Shown piece after piece: positions 10,757 to 23,177 of a stretch of 64,000 nt of DNA. Source of the stretch: Diploptera punctata (lineage: Eukaryota > Arthropoda > Insecta > Blattodea > Blaberidae). The translations under genes were made by a program, and so were the position numbers. Below the pieces are notes generated by a model that saw only the letters and a list, made by a program, of their open reading frames with translations, was not told the DNA's origin and made no database searches. Location: contig JASPKZ010007796.1 of NCBI GenBank assembly GCA_030220185.1, forward strand, positions 620,001-684,000, in the 5' to 3' direction. Position 1 is the stretch's first letter. Every line of letters starts with the position of its first letter.

Positions 10757-11627
10757 TTTGGCTGTACTATATTAATAAAAACAAATCAAAAGATAACCAT
10801 AGGTTCGTTACATTAACATGTGAAAATGTCATTAGATGTACGCAACTTATGTATGCAACGCTGAAGAATGAGGGATCAATGCTACCAACATTTCCGCATT
10901 ACTATTTTTTTGTGATACATGCTATACAATGATTTTTTTAAATAATAGTACCACAAATAAATTCACGCATTTGTTTAATCAAACACTTTCAGTAACATTT
11001 AACGATTGTAATTCTTAAATACTATACATTTAATTTTAATTTGAACATTAATTTAATAATATTGTGGCAACATTTGTTGCTTCATCTGGAAATAAATCCA
11101 CCAACTTAGTAATACAATACATTTCATAATCTATAGCGCTATACTTTTAGGGAAGAATATAATAATTAGAGCGAGGAATTATACGAAGAAAATTATACCA
11201 AAATACGAAATCATAATAACAAAATATGAAAATGATGACAAAAATGTTATAAAACTACTACTTTTTTTTAACTTTTTACATATATTTATGTACACAAGCT
11301 CTGTATAATGTTTGGGTATACATACCAGCACACAAATCAAACAAGAAGACGTTTTTGTAGCGCAAGGAATAAAGAATTTCACCGTAATTCTTATTTAATT
11401 AATTTTTCATTAATTCTGACCCAATATAAAATATGTTCGTGATTTGAAGCAATTTTAATGGCTCACATTGCACTGTAGTTGTTTGAAGAATTGCGCTAAC
11501 AAACCGGAAGGTCATGGGTTTGAGTCTCAATGGGGGTCAGGGTTTTTAGCTGGACCGAACCTTCTGACAGCATCACAACCCTAGGGTCTACTCGGCTCTT
11601 AATTAAATGCGTACCAGAGGCATGTTC

Positions 11628-11925
11628 TGGATAAAATTAAAGTGGTCAACAAAAATATAATCTTCAAGACATATAGAATAAACTAGAGTTATCAACAAAA
11701 AGAAAATCATTTTACCATCAAAAGCGTGGGGTGCTCTATATCAGTTAATATATTTGATAATAAACAGATATTGGTAAAAGTAAAGTCTCTAAGAAGAAAA
11801 TCTAAAAATCATAAAGAGCACCCCACGCTTTTGATGGAAAAAATTTCTTTTTGTTGATAACTCTAGTTTTATTCTATATGTCTTGGAGATGATATTTTTG
11901 TTGACCACTTTAATTTTATCCAAAG
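11628..11925. repeat. Hairpin element with 110-bp arms
   Basis: 11628-11737 is the complement of 11816-11925 (aaattaaagtggtcaacaaa against tttgttgaccactttaattt). Loop about 78 bases. No coding sequence; probably a non-autonomous foldback or DNA transposon. Confidence 0.85.
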
Positions 11926-12130
11926 CGTGTTGGAAATTAAAATTATTTTTCATTTTTTTAGTTCGACTTTCTAATAAAGCGTGTTGTTTTAGTTTTTTAA
12001 ACTATTATTTATTTTTTATTTATTTTTAGTTTTAATATTTTACAGAATAAGACAAAAATGCAAATATCTTTAAATTCGATACTATTGTAGGCTAGTATGA
12101 GCTAAAAGTAATACTCTTCTAAAAAAATCC

Positions 12131-12222
12131 TCCCAGCCGGATTTGAACAAGCGACCTATGGATTACTGAAATTATATACCACCAGAGTTCACCGCTCTAC
12201 CAACTGAGCTCTTACAACGACT
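12131..12222 (-). repeat. tRNA-Tyr-derived sequence retaining an intron
   Basis: The minus strand contains AGCTCAGTTGGTAGAGCGGT, an intron-like insert of about 14 bases in the anticodon loop, then AATCCATAGGTCGC and TTCAAATCCGGCT, all hallmarks of insect tRNA-Tyr. The anticodon region and acceptor stem are mutated, so it is a pseudogene or SINE head. Confidence 0.65.
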
Positions 12223-12268
12223 GATTAAAAAGTCGACAAGTCCGCAGCCTATTATACCAGTTTTCATT

Positions 12269-12742
12269 TTTTTGATTTTCTGATGATTCTGGCCAGGATC
12301 TTAGAAACAACATATGAAATTGTTGTATTGTCACGGGTCCTTTACAAGTATACAAAGTTTCAAGTCCATCCAATGATTTTAAGTGGGTGAAAATCGTGTT
12401 CAAAGATTCCGTTACATAGATACAAAGACACTTTTTTTATTATCTGACGATTCTGGCCAGCATTTCAGAAACAAATATGAAAATATTGTATTGTCACGGG
12501 TCCTTTACAAGTATACAACGTTTAAAGTCGATCCAATGTTTCTAAGTGGGTGAAAATCGTGTTCAAAAATTCTGTTACATAGATACAAAGACACTTTTTT
12601 CGATTTTCTGATGATTCTGGCCAGGATTTTAGAAACAAAATATGAAATTATTGTATTGGCACGGGTCTTTTACAAGTATACAAAGTTTCAAGTCAATCCA
12701 ATGATTTTAAGTGGGTGAAAATCGCATTGAAAGATTCCGTTA
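12269..12742. repeat. Three tandem copies of a 164-bp repeat
   Basis: Units beginning gattttctgatgattctgg at 12274, 12438 (diverged) and 12602. The last runs into the GATA microsatellite. Confidence 0.8.
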
Positions 12743-12950
<208 letters not shown>

Positions 12951-13488
12951 GATACAGGTCAGGCTAATATAAAGCGTGTAAAAATAAGTCGACATACTGA
13001 ACACATAAAGGTAACGAAAAATAATAATACATAATAAGAAACACGATTTTTTCAAAACAACATAATAATGTATTATGTACATGTAGCTAAGTTTGGCGAA
13101 ATCGACACGCGATATACATACACGAAATAAAACACTTGAGTGTCAACTTTTGTTTGGACTAGGCCTACTTTATTTATACGGTGTAAGAGAGCTATTTATA
13201 ATGTTGAATGCGTGAGAAAAAAATAAGTTTATGAAATTATGATTAGGCCCTAGTACGATTACGAGAATCCAACGAAGGTCCATCTATACATCAAGTTCTT
13301 AAAGTTTTTAGCTGAATACGCATTTTTTGTTTTTTTACATAATCATAAACTGCGTAAAAATTGGAAATGGTCATATATAATGTAAACTAATTTCTGCTAA
13401 TAGTATACTTTTTTCCCTAACTTCTACTGCAGTAAGTATATTGTTGAAGTAGATTGAAAAATAAAGTCGCCCCACTACATGTACTAAT

Positions 13489-14104
13489 GGCAAATAGGAA
13501 TGAGATGCACAAAGATATTAAACATAGGCTCAATTCTGGAAATTCGTGCTATTATGCATTGCAGAGACTCTTGATGTCCCAACTCCTTTCAAAAAACGTT
13601 AAACTGAAAATATATAAAACTATTATTCTACCAGTTATATTATATAAGTGCGAATCATGGACTCTTACTTTAAGGGAGGAAAGGGGGTTACAAGTATTTG
13701 AGAATAAAGTACTTAGGAACGCTTAGGAACACTTTTGAGCCAAAGAGAGATGAACAGACAGGTGGATGGAGAAGACTACATACCAGTGAACTACATGGTC
13801 TTTATAGGAAGCCAGATATAATAAGAACAGTTAAGTCTCGTAGACTGCGATGGGCAGGACATTTGGCACGTATGGGGAATGAAAGAGGTGCATGGAAGCT
13901 TCTTGTAGGAAAATCAGAGAGAAAACGCCCAGTTGGTAGACCAAGAGTGAGGTGGGAGAATAACATTAACTATGATTTGAGAGAAGTAGACTATACAGGG
14001 AATGATTGGAAAGCATTAGCTCAGGATAGGGATGTATGGAGAGCTTATGTCCGCGCGGCCATGAATCTACGGGTTCGATAGGGCCAGTGAGTAAGTAAGT
14101 AAGT
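13489..14104 (+). mobile_element. RTE element, 5'-truncated copy
   Basis: The last 600 bases of the same RTE family: NRNEMHKDIKHRLNSG, SQLLSKNVKLKIYKTIILP, RRLRWAGHLARMGNERGAW and AMNLRVR, followed by (AAGT)n. A frameshift near 13720, where a short stretch is duplicated, breaks the frame. Confidence 0.85.
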
Positions 14105-14429
14105 ATGGCGGAAGGATATTGCTTCTACAACGTACGTCGGTGTCCATAACCAATGAAAAGCGAGTAGGTCACATGATTTTGTTTTGACGAGGATCACTTT
14201 GACCGAATAGGGTATACCACATAAGACTGGGCTTGGCAGGCAACAGAGAGTTGTTGTATTTTGACTCACTCACTGCATGGCCATGCGTAGTCAGTTAGAA
14301 GAGTTTGCTAGTCGAGTGAAGCAATGAATATTGGTAACATAATATATATACGCGGGAGCGCGTATGTTGTCTGCCAGGCTCAGTCTTATGTGGGACGCAC
14401 TGTAGATCACAAACAAAAAGAAGACATCT

Positions 14430-14665
14430 TAGAAGAATTATACATGGAACCTTTAGAAAACTAATTTTCTGATTATAAGTCTAGATGGATGTAACATGTT
14501 CATTGAATGAAAGATCACAGGATACCCAAACAAATGTTATCAACCTGCAGGAAGAAGAAGACCAGGACGTCCACTCAAAAGACTTTTGGATGGTGTTTCT
14601 CTTGAGGCCGAAACAGGTCAACAAATGACCTAAATTCGTGAATGTACTATGATGATGATAATGAT
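14430..14665 (+). mobile_element. Non-LTR family 8, 3' end
   Basis: A decayed RT tail (GRRRPGRPLK-type residues) followed by (GATGAT)n at 14648-14665; homologous to 43229-43430. Confidence 0.6.
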
Positions 14666-15204
14666 GAATTAAGCAAGTTTTCCCTTCGTTTTTTCAAAAT
14701 TTCAAAATATTCAAAATTATTCAACTCTCGAAAAGGAAATATTTGATATTATTTTGCCTCATTTATACATATTTTCTTTGTCATAATTGTTTTCACATGT
14801 AAGGTCAAATTGTATTTTTATCAAGAGTATGCTTATAATGAAGGCAATAACGATACAAATGCTTGCTTTGTATAAATTATGATCATGAATGTTTTCTCAT
14901 TTAGCTGCATGAAATAAATGAATCATTTTAAGATAAATTATGTGCATACAACAGTACATTACAACATTATTCAGAATGTCAAGTCTATTTTCAAGATGTT
15001 CTTGTAAACTTAGCGTTTTTTTTTCTGGATTAAAAAATGTTTTTATGTCTTTCGTATTTTAAAAATGATTTTGTTCAAAAAAAACTATTGTTTAATATTT
15101 ATTTGATTTATTTTTGCACCTCACTCAAAGGCTATAAATTAACATTTAAAAACATCTAGCTCAAAAAAGGTAAAAATCAATCTCAATCAGCTAACTTGAC
15201 ATCT
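14666..15204. other. AT-rich intergenic DNA, nothing recognised
   Basis: No ORF, RNA or repeat family seen. 15994-16620, 18241-18720 (before IR1), 42900-43225 (after IR2), 43801-44318 and 33671-34504 are likewise empty apart from short AT tracts. Confidence 0.5.
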
Positions 15205-15993
15205 AATATATAAAAATGAATGTTTGTTTATTTGTTCGTACATTATGCGCGGTCATACCGTTGATCCGATTGTGATGGGGCTTTTTGCAAAATGTTCAGG
15301 AGATTCCCGGGATGAACATAGGCTATAAGAGAGTTGTGATACTCAACTCCTACACCCTTAAAAATCGCCCTTTGTAGTGGAAAACGTGAAAAAAGTAGCT
15401 CTTTGGACGCTTAAATGACTTACGCTGTCTAAAACAATGCCAATAAACACAAAATTAATGTACATAGAATTTAATATATCAAAAAGCTCTACAAAAAAGT
15501 CCGCGACAGCATATGTTTATCTCTTACGGATAACTCACAATAACCATATTTGTCTTTCATTGATGCCAAAAAGATCGTGACAATACGTAGATTCATGTGC
15601 AAGCATAGCAGCGAATGCTTTTACGGATAACTCACAATAGCGAATTTTGTCTTTTAGCCCATTTATGCCAAGAAGATCGAGATAAATAGATTCTCGGGTA
15701 ACACCGGGTAATCAGCACGGGGAATCTTAAAATAATTACTATATATATTTATAATTATTTTTCATCTTACTTATTCAGCTAATCATAAGAAGTACGTTAA
15801 GTTTTGTCTTTCAGGTCATTTATGCCAAGAAGATCGGGATAAGTAGATTCCTGTACAACGCCGGGTAAACAGCACGGGGGTATCTAAAAATATAAATTTA
15901 TAATTATTTTTCCTTTTACTTATTCAACTAAACATAAAAACACATTAATTTTCACTTATTTAGACGTAGCAGCGCACGCCGGGTATTAGCTAG
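15205..15993 (+). mobile_element. Unclassified repeat with Helitron-like ends
   Basis: Begins tatataaaaatgaatgtttg and ends gcacgccgggtattagctagt, the layout of a widespread insect repeat with CTAGT-type 3' end. The inside has three partial repeats (aagatcg...gataa). No Rep/helicase. Confidence 0.4.
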
Positions 15994-16749
15994 TTTCGAA
16001 TAAAAAATCAATTGACCTTATTAACACATGAAGGTAACACATTGATAACACATTAAGAAATATGGTAAGTTAAATACCGAAGTTATTCAAAACAACGTAA
16101 TAATGAATGTAATGCACACGTGGACTTTGACACGAAACAAACCACCTCCATTAAATAACACTTTTGTTTGAACAAGCCCTGCTTTCCTTATAAGATCTAA
16201 TATACCTATCAATAAATGTAGAACGCACAAGAAAAATGAAGTGTATGAAATTATTATATTGTATTAAATGTAATATTACGATAATTCGACGTTTTTAGAA
16301 TCAAAGCTAAGCCCGATCTTAGTAATACAAGTTCTAAAGTTTTAAATAACTGAAACATCTATTGAAAATCTGTAATGTATTCTGCACAGGTTTGTTATAT
16401 AATCTACATTATCTCATTATACAATCATTCCCTTACGGTATCAGTCTTATAACAGCTAACAGAAAACAATTATTGAAAAATAAAAGTGATCATTAACAAG
16501 AAAAAAAAATCCGATAAAATATATAATTGATTATAAGGAATTAAGAATATTCTTGCGAAACCTCATATTGACTAGTTTAATACACGATACAATACTAATA
16601 AAATTGATTTTTAAAACCGTTGAGGTGGAGAGTCATAAAATAAAATAAGTTAAAAGGTATGTTTCAACTTATTTTATTTTATTAATACACGAGTGATCTT
16701 CTACGTGATAAAATAATAAAATATAGTCAATATACCCAATTCGCCAATT

Positions 16750-17400
16750 AATGATTAAAATGGTGAACATGTTTGTACATCTAAGCTGTCATCCTCAATA
16801 CCAGATATTGAGTCAATGTCTGGTCCTGAGGATGACAGCTTAGCTATAGAAACCAGATATTGAGTCAATGTCTGGTCTTGAGGATGACAGCTTAGCTATA
16901 GAAACTAGATATTGAGTCAATGTCTGGTCCTGAGGATGACAGCTTAGCTATAGAAACCAGATATTGAGTCAATGTCTGGTCCTGAGAATGACAGCTTAGC
17001 TATAGAAACCAGATATTGAGTCAATGTCTGGTCCTGAGGATGACAGCTTAGCTATAGAAACGAGATATTGAGTCAATGTCTGGTCTTGAGGATGACAGCT
17101 TAGCTATAGAAACCTGATATTGAGTCAATGTCTGGTCCTGAGGATGACAGCTTAGCTATAGAAACCAGATATTGAGTCAAAATCTGGTCTTGAGGATGAC
17201 AGCTTAGCTATAGAAACCAGATATTGAGTCAATGTCTGGTCTTGAGGATGACAGCTTACCTATAGAAACCAGATACTGAGCCAATGTCTGGTCCTGAGGG
17301 CGACAGCTTAGCTATAGAAACCAGATATTGAGTCAATGTCTGGTCTTGAGGATGACAGCTTAGCTGTAGAAACATGTTGACCATTTTAATCATTAATTGG
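16750..17400 (+). repeat. 52-bp minisatellite (11 copies) inside a short inverted repeat
   Basis: Eleven units of exactly 52 bases from about 16801 to 17373. Ends ccaattaatgattaaaatgg and ccattttaatcattaattgg are perfect inverted repeats. Each unit holds CTGAGGA, T, GACAGC TTA GCTATA, GAAA and then a 12-bp self-complementary ACCAGATATTGA/TCAATGTCTGGT, a hammerhead-like arrangement without stem I. Confidence 0.88.
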
Positions 17401-18240
17401 TTCTTCTTGTTCTTCTTCCTCTACGCATGAAAGCTGGCAGCTTGTTGCGTGTTCATTCACTACAGGTCCGGGGTATGGTGACGTCCTTCCATCGTAGTTG
17501 TGGTCGTCCTAAAGGCCTTTTCTGCTGAGGTGTCCAGTCACGTACTTTCTTCACTAATCTACTGTTCTCCATTCTATCTATGTGAGCGTTCCAATTTAGC
17601 CTTCTATCATTTATCCAGAGGTTTATGGGTTCAATTTCACATTCTTCTCTAATAACAGAGCTACGAATTTTCTCTCTCAGTGATTTTCCTATGATTTTCC
17701 TTAAAACTTTCATTTCGGTTGTTTCGTTGATTTGTTTTGTGTTTTTAGTTCCTGTTCGGCATTCACGACCATATGTTAGAACTGGTCTTATGACAGATTT
17801 GTAAATTCTTACTTTTATATACTCTTAAATTTTTATTTTTCGAAACAGTATTGTTTAAACATCCCGATATTTTGTTTGCATTATTTGCTTGATGGAGAAT
17901 TTCATCTGTTATTCTGTTGCTGCTATTAATTTCTATTCCTAAATATTTGAATTTCATGACTTGTTCTATACTTTTCCCTTCTATTTCTAATTTAACACGT
18001 CATGGGTCCTTGGATATTGCCATTGATCTGGTTTTATTTGTTGAGATTTTCATGTTATATTTTGCTGCAATGATTGTAAATTTGTGCAATAGCATTTGTA
18101 AATCATCTTCACTTTGTGTAATTAGAACTGTGTCATCAGCATAGTTTATTATCTTCAGCTCTTTGTTATCTATTTTAATCCCTTTTCTAACTTCAACTTT
18201 TAGTTATTTTGATGATTTCATCCATTATTAAGACTATTTC
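17400..18240 (-). mobile_element. Non-LTR family 3, RT to 3' end remnant
   Basis: Minus-strand pieces MKFKYLGIEINSSNRITDE (17763-17957) and RRLNWNAHIDRMENSRLVKK with RPLGRPQLRWKD (17453-17713) are the thumb and C-terminal tail of an RT. They are in different frames and broken by indels. The 3' end has (GAAGAAC)-type repeats. Confidence 0.75.
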
Positions 18241-18727
18241 ACTTAACGGAAGTGCATGAAGTGAAAAATACAATAGCTGGTACTTGTTATTTCGCCTAAC
18301 AAGAGTGCATTGAGGGGGAAACCATCTACTTGCTAGGTTATTGGTTATTGCCACCCTTATCCTAAAATATTCTAACAGAATTTATAAAAAGCACATTAAA
18401 AAATTTCTGTGCAATGATATGTGTTATAAGTTTGTGCATTTCAATTGATTTCATTGAAATACTGAGGCAATTTCGAGACAAGATGGCAAATAGGCATTTA
18501 TATGCATTGTAAGCTGAAATAGACATTTATAGGCAAAATAAACTTCATGGAAAACAACTCTAGGGTCGTCGGTATGAACTTATATGAAGTCACTTTTACA
18601 ATATCTATAATATATAACTGTAAGCATTTTCCTTAACATCCGGTCTCTATTTATAATAAAATATAAGTTACCGGAATCTTATGTGTAGATACTGTATATA
18701 AGATATGTGTTCTTATGTGTATAACAG

Positions 18728-20783
18728 ATGTATTTGGGCACCTTGTGGAGTTTACAAGTTATTATCCACCACGCGTACCAACAGCTTCTCATCACTACAA
18801 TCACAGACATAAACCCCGAAGACAATGAACAACGAAAAATTGATTGTGTGACAGCTATTTGCCAGAATAACTTCCAATCAGGTGGCACTCTGGTTGTTTC
18901 TATTTCAAACTACACTACACTTCTAGAACTGCATATTTTGCAGCAACTGCATTGCATTGGTAGATGGCCCCTTGTTATATCTGCATTACCTGAACAAGTT
19001 AAAAAGCGAAATATTCTTGACTGGGACCCACGAAATGATGACAGACACTATGCCTACGTATTAATTGTATCAAAACACGAAGATGTGATAAAACATCTGA
19101 ATCACCTTGAGACATTTTTTGCTTGGAATCCCTTGGCCAAATTTATTATAGTATTAAATTCATTATCTGGAATTGTGAACAAGAAAGTGGTAGAACAAAT
19201 TTTCTCAGACATGTGGAAATGGAAGATTCTTAACGTTGTTGTGTTAAAACAGGAATCTGTCAACAACATGCAAATGACATACACTTCCAGTGAGATATCT
19301 TTAATGACATGGTTTCCTTACACATCATATTTTGTGTGTGATCATGTACATATTGCAGTTACTTTAAATTCATGGTTAACAGTAGGAGAAAAGTCAGTGT
19401 TTCGTTATAACACCTCGATTTTTCCAAATAAAATTCCTATGGATTTTAAAGGGTGTCCTTTAAGAATATCGTTAACGAATTATCATCCATTTACTATAAT
19501 ACAAACTGGAGTGAATAACACTAATTTATTCTTAGACGGAATTGATATAAAAACACTAAAAGCTATAACTGATAAACTCAACTTTAATCCTGAATTTACA
19601 CCAAACTCAGATAATCACCCATGGAAGTTCTTACTTGCAAATGGCACATGGATAGGAATGTTGAGTGACGTCATTTATGATAGAGCTGATTTAGCAATAA
19701 CTGGATGGCCTAACAATATGAACGATTGTTTGATGTCGAGTTTTACTACAAGGCATTTTACCGATGTTCTAATATGGTACGTACCAAAAGCAAAACCTTA
19801 TCCTCATTGGTTAGGAATTGTAAGAGTATTTGCTCCAAGTTTCTGGGCAGCGTTCTTCTTGACGACAGTTGTGTTATCAATATTCTTATATTTAATATCA
19901 GCAAAGTCTTGCTACAAAAGATCGGATGTTGATAACATAAGATACTCAAACACTTTAACATGTATTTATGATATGTGGGGTGTTGTTATATCTGCACCAA
20001 TGCCTGTTCTACCTCACAGTGTTCGTTTGAGATTATTTTTCGGATGCTGTATTGTTTACGCTTTTGTAGTCAATACTCTATTCCAGACATATGTGGCAAG
20101 TCTTCTGGTGGACCCTGGTTTCCATTATCAGATACGTAGCGTGGAAGAACTTACAGATCCTGGTTATGAGTTCATATTTACCAAATTTGTATGCACTTTC
20201 TTGGATGAAAGTTTCTCAAAACATTTGCATCCGATGCAGACAGTACCGACTCCTATGGAATGCCTGGAAATCGTTTTAGAAAGAGAAAATATGGCTACAT
20301 TGCTTGGACGTTCATTTGTTACTATGTCAGAGGACGAATTTGGTTATAGACAAAACATTCCCTCTTTTTCCACTTCGGGAAGAAATATCCAGTTTTCACA
20401 TGGGATTCGTTTTTAAAAAGAGACACCCACTTGTGGAATCATTTGATAATATTATCATACGCTTGGTTGAATCTGGACTGCCAGTTCAATTCTGGAAACA
20501 AATAACATCAAAACGGAAAAAATCAAATTTTGATTCTAGCATAGAGTATGAAAAAGTATCATTGTATCATTTATTATCAGCCTTGGTTTTGATGCTGCTG
20601 GGAGTATCATTTAGTATCCTCATATTATTAATTGAGATCGTCATTTTTCATACTAAGTATCTATTCAATAAAAATAAGGTTAGACCTAAAACTCTTCTCC
20701 CAAACCCTTACGTTATTTACAAAGATGATACGAGAATCAACTCACTTCAAAAATTGCATAATAATTATTGTTGTCATTGTTGA
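18728..20783 (+). pseudogene. Divergent ionotropic receptor IR1, broken by a 1-nt insertion
   Basis: Insect ionotropic receptors are membrane cation channels derived from glutamate receptors and used in olfaction and taste. The reading frame runs from ATG 18728 to a stop at 20414-20416 (562 residues). The receptor continues in the next frame to 20783 because of one extra T in the run 20393-20396; without it the frame would be open throughout. N-terminal divergent region about residues 1-235; S1 ligand-binding lobe about 240-350 (from CPLRISLTNYHPF); M1 about 370-391; pore and M2 about 412-430; M3 about 436-462 (FQTYVASLLVDPG); S2 lobe; M4 in the shifted part (LLSALVLMLLG then LLIEIVIF). The ATG immediately follows tataacag, a plausible splice acceptor at the position aligned with IR2, so an upstream exon with the signal peptide may exist. 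It is closely related to IR2 over its whole length. A sequencing error in the T run is the main alternative to a true pseudogene. Confidence 0.88.
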
Positions 20784-20884
20784 TTTCATATATACCGAAG
20801 TAATGCGATATTTGGTCATTAAGATTTCAGAAAAACTAAAATTGCCTTTGATCTTTTAAGAGTCCAGGAACAGTATTTGTTTCC

Positions 20885-20966
20885 TTAAAATTCTTCTTCT
20901 TCTTCTTCTTCCTTCCAAGTATTAGGCCAAGGCCTGTTACGATCTTATAGAAAATTTTCCCTCCAG
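20885..20966 (-). mobile_element. Non-LTR family 4, 3' tip
   Basis: About 80 bases identical in layout to the 3' tip at 47362 (ccaagtattaggccaaggcc), with a (CTT)n tract. It joins a SINE-E copy as at the other locus. Confidence 0.65.
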
Positions 20967-21345
20967 CGTAAATAGTTTGATCCTTCCGGAAAATTCTCAT
21001 ATAAGATTTGAAAGCATAATAATAGTCCCTTCGATTGGTTGCTGGCCAAAAGAAGGCAAGACCAGTGATGGGGCTGCCATCTTATAGCCTCTGGTCAGGC
21101 TTTTCTGGAGAAGAAAAGAAAATAAAGGAAAGAAGAAATGGAAGAAAGGAAAGACTCCCTAGCCCTGGGATGCCCCAATAGCGTCGGGGTCGAAAAAACA
21201 AGAGTTAACCAAGGGAGGTTAGATAGTAAAGTTAAAAGAGTGCAAAACACAAGTAAGTGGAAGAAATGTTTTGCTCAGCTTGGGCACCTTGTGGTCGCCA
21301 TCCACATATCCTCTAGATGAGGACCCCTGAGGGTTTCCTTGAAAT
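20967..21345 (+). repeat. SINE-E-like repeat
   Basis: About 380 bp shared with 47887-48215 in the opposite orientation and partly with 8065-8225 (block ggttgctggccaaaag, tggggctgcca). No coding sequence recognised. Confidence 0.6.
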
Positions 21346-21636
21346 TCAATATATTTAATTACATTTAACACATGCTGATGTAAATATTTTACTCGAACGA
21401 GAAGGAAATGGAGAAATGATCCTCATCTGTAAGTCGATCCAACCTTCTTTAGATCTTCCCTTTCTTCTTTTCCCATCTATTTTTCACTCAGAGACCTTTT
21501 ATGGGATTCTACCAGATTTATCCCCTTGAGATGTCCATACCATTTTAATTGTCTCTCTTCAATTGTCTATAAGAGGCCTATATTTATTTCAACTTTCATA
21601 ATTTTTATAAATTCAATGCTTCTATTTTTTTCTAAT

Positions 21637-21994
21637 GTCCACCGCTGTGGTCTCGGGGTAGCGTGCTGCCTTGTCATGCAGCGGGCCCGGGTTCGATCCC
21701 CGGTCGGGACAATTTTTCTGGGTGAGGTTTTTATTGGGGTTTTTCCTCACCTGTAAGACAAATGTCAGGAAAACGTTAAGGCCCAAACGGTCCCCGAAAT
21801 CATATGGCCATCGCAATCATCATCATTCATATTCATCTTAGGTTAAGATTAGGATTAGGGACTCTCCTGGCGCACCACTATCATCATCATCACCCATCAT
21901 ATCGTCGGGGCAACGTAACCCCGCCTTACAGGCGCGCCAACCTCAGAAGTGGATTACAAGTACGCCATGACAGGAGAGAACACCTGAGGCACTA
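21637..21994 (+). mobile_element. SINE-A (tRNA-like head, tail type 1)
   Basis: Head with A box TGGTCTCGGGGTAGC, B box GGTTCGATCCC, shared body (ggggtttttcctcacctgta), then a tail ending cgccaacctcagaagtgg. A (GT)n tract follows. Confidence 0.78.
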
Positions 21995-22000
21995 GAAAAA

Positions 22001-22032
<32 letters not shown>

Positions 22033-22360
22033 ATTTATTTATTTATTTATAACGTCTTCGACGAATTCTAATGACAACAAATTATCACTTTAAGTGCTCG
22101 CTGTTCCATAAGAATAGGACAAACATACTTGGTTAAGTTCATATCACTCTCTGCTGATAGACGAGAAATTATAAATAGCAGCATTTTGTATTCCAATTGT
22201 TTTACTTATTAGTTATTGGTCGCGGTAGAAGGATGAAAAAATAAATAATTTTAGAAAAACTGTACCTTATAAGCATTAATTTTATTAGTCATTCAAAATA
22301 TCTCTGCAGGCGGAAGCATCACGAAGCACTGCTTGTTGCTACACGTGACGTAATACAGTA

Positions 22361-23000
22361 CGATCAGTATAGCACTGGACAGCAGACGCGGGGACTTCAC
22401 TATACACTGCTGACGCACTCGCGGCGGGGAACGGACAGCGTAGGATCGCGGTGATACCACCACACACATTTTCGTAACTATTTTACAAATTGTCGTACTT
22501 ATCAACTTTATTGAAGCAGGTGCTGGAATTATTTACCTTCCTTGTCCATACATTTTTGACACCTCTTCATAAAATTTGTTGTACAAATTATGGACTCTTG
22601 AACGTGGGGGAGTTTTTACGCCCGGGAATCGTGTTTCTAAAAGTCTTCGTACTTGGCTGGCAGACTGAGTTAACAAATATTGTTCATAAAAATATACACG
22701 TTGTTCAGTAGAAAAATGATCAGCCATTATACAGTTTACACTTTACACTTATACACACGTCATTCAATTTACACTTATACACACCTGTTTTATAAGATGC
22801 ACACGCCATTTGTACACAAAGAAAAGCGAGCGAGCACCTTATCCACTCGAAGCAAACGATCTGACTGCGACTTTGAATGCGTGGGATGTGCTTGTATACG
22901 GCTGAGTTTGCGCACATTTCATGTCCCGTGTCTGAACGTATAAGTCTTCGTCACCGCACAGCACAAACTCCGCGTCTGCTGTCCAATGATATACTGATCG
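22361..23000. mobile_element. Candidate DNA transposon with 30-bp inverted repeats
   Basis: gatcagtatagcactggaca at 22362 and its near-complement ending at about 23000 are inverted repeats with two mismatches. Between them, 22533-22727 (minus) encodes MADHFSTEQRVYFYEQYLLT and LLETRFPGVKTPPRSRVHNL, an N-terminal helix-turn-helix of the kind found in insect mariner-like transposases. The rest of the transposase is absent. Confidence 0.6.
22533..22727 (-). pseudogene. Transposase N-terminal HTH fragment
   Basis: About 64 residues with the STEQRVYFYEQYL / ETRFPGVKTPPRS pattern of DNA-binding helix-turn-helix domains in insect transposases. A catalytic domain is not found downstream. Confidence 0.6.
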
Positions 23001-23177
23001 CACAGTATAAGGCAGTGTACAGTGGGCAAAGAATCACAGTTGCCTTTTAATAACACTTGTAACCACATCGTTCGCTCTTGAACAGCGATTTCGTGTCGAT
23101 ACAAGAATTTGTATTATAGAGCTATCTTTATATTGTATAAGTACGGAGACACCTAAAAGTCTTCAAGAAAAGTGATT

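Noticed and set aside
16801..17373. Regular 52-bp repeats resembling a CRISPR array
   Set aside because: Whole units are repeated with no unique spacers, and the context is insect nuclear DNA.
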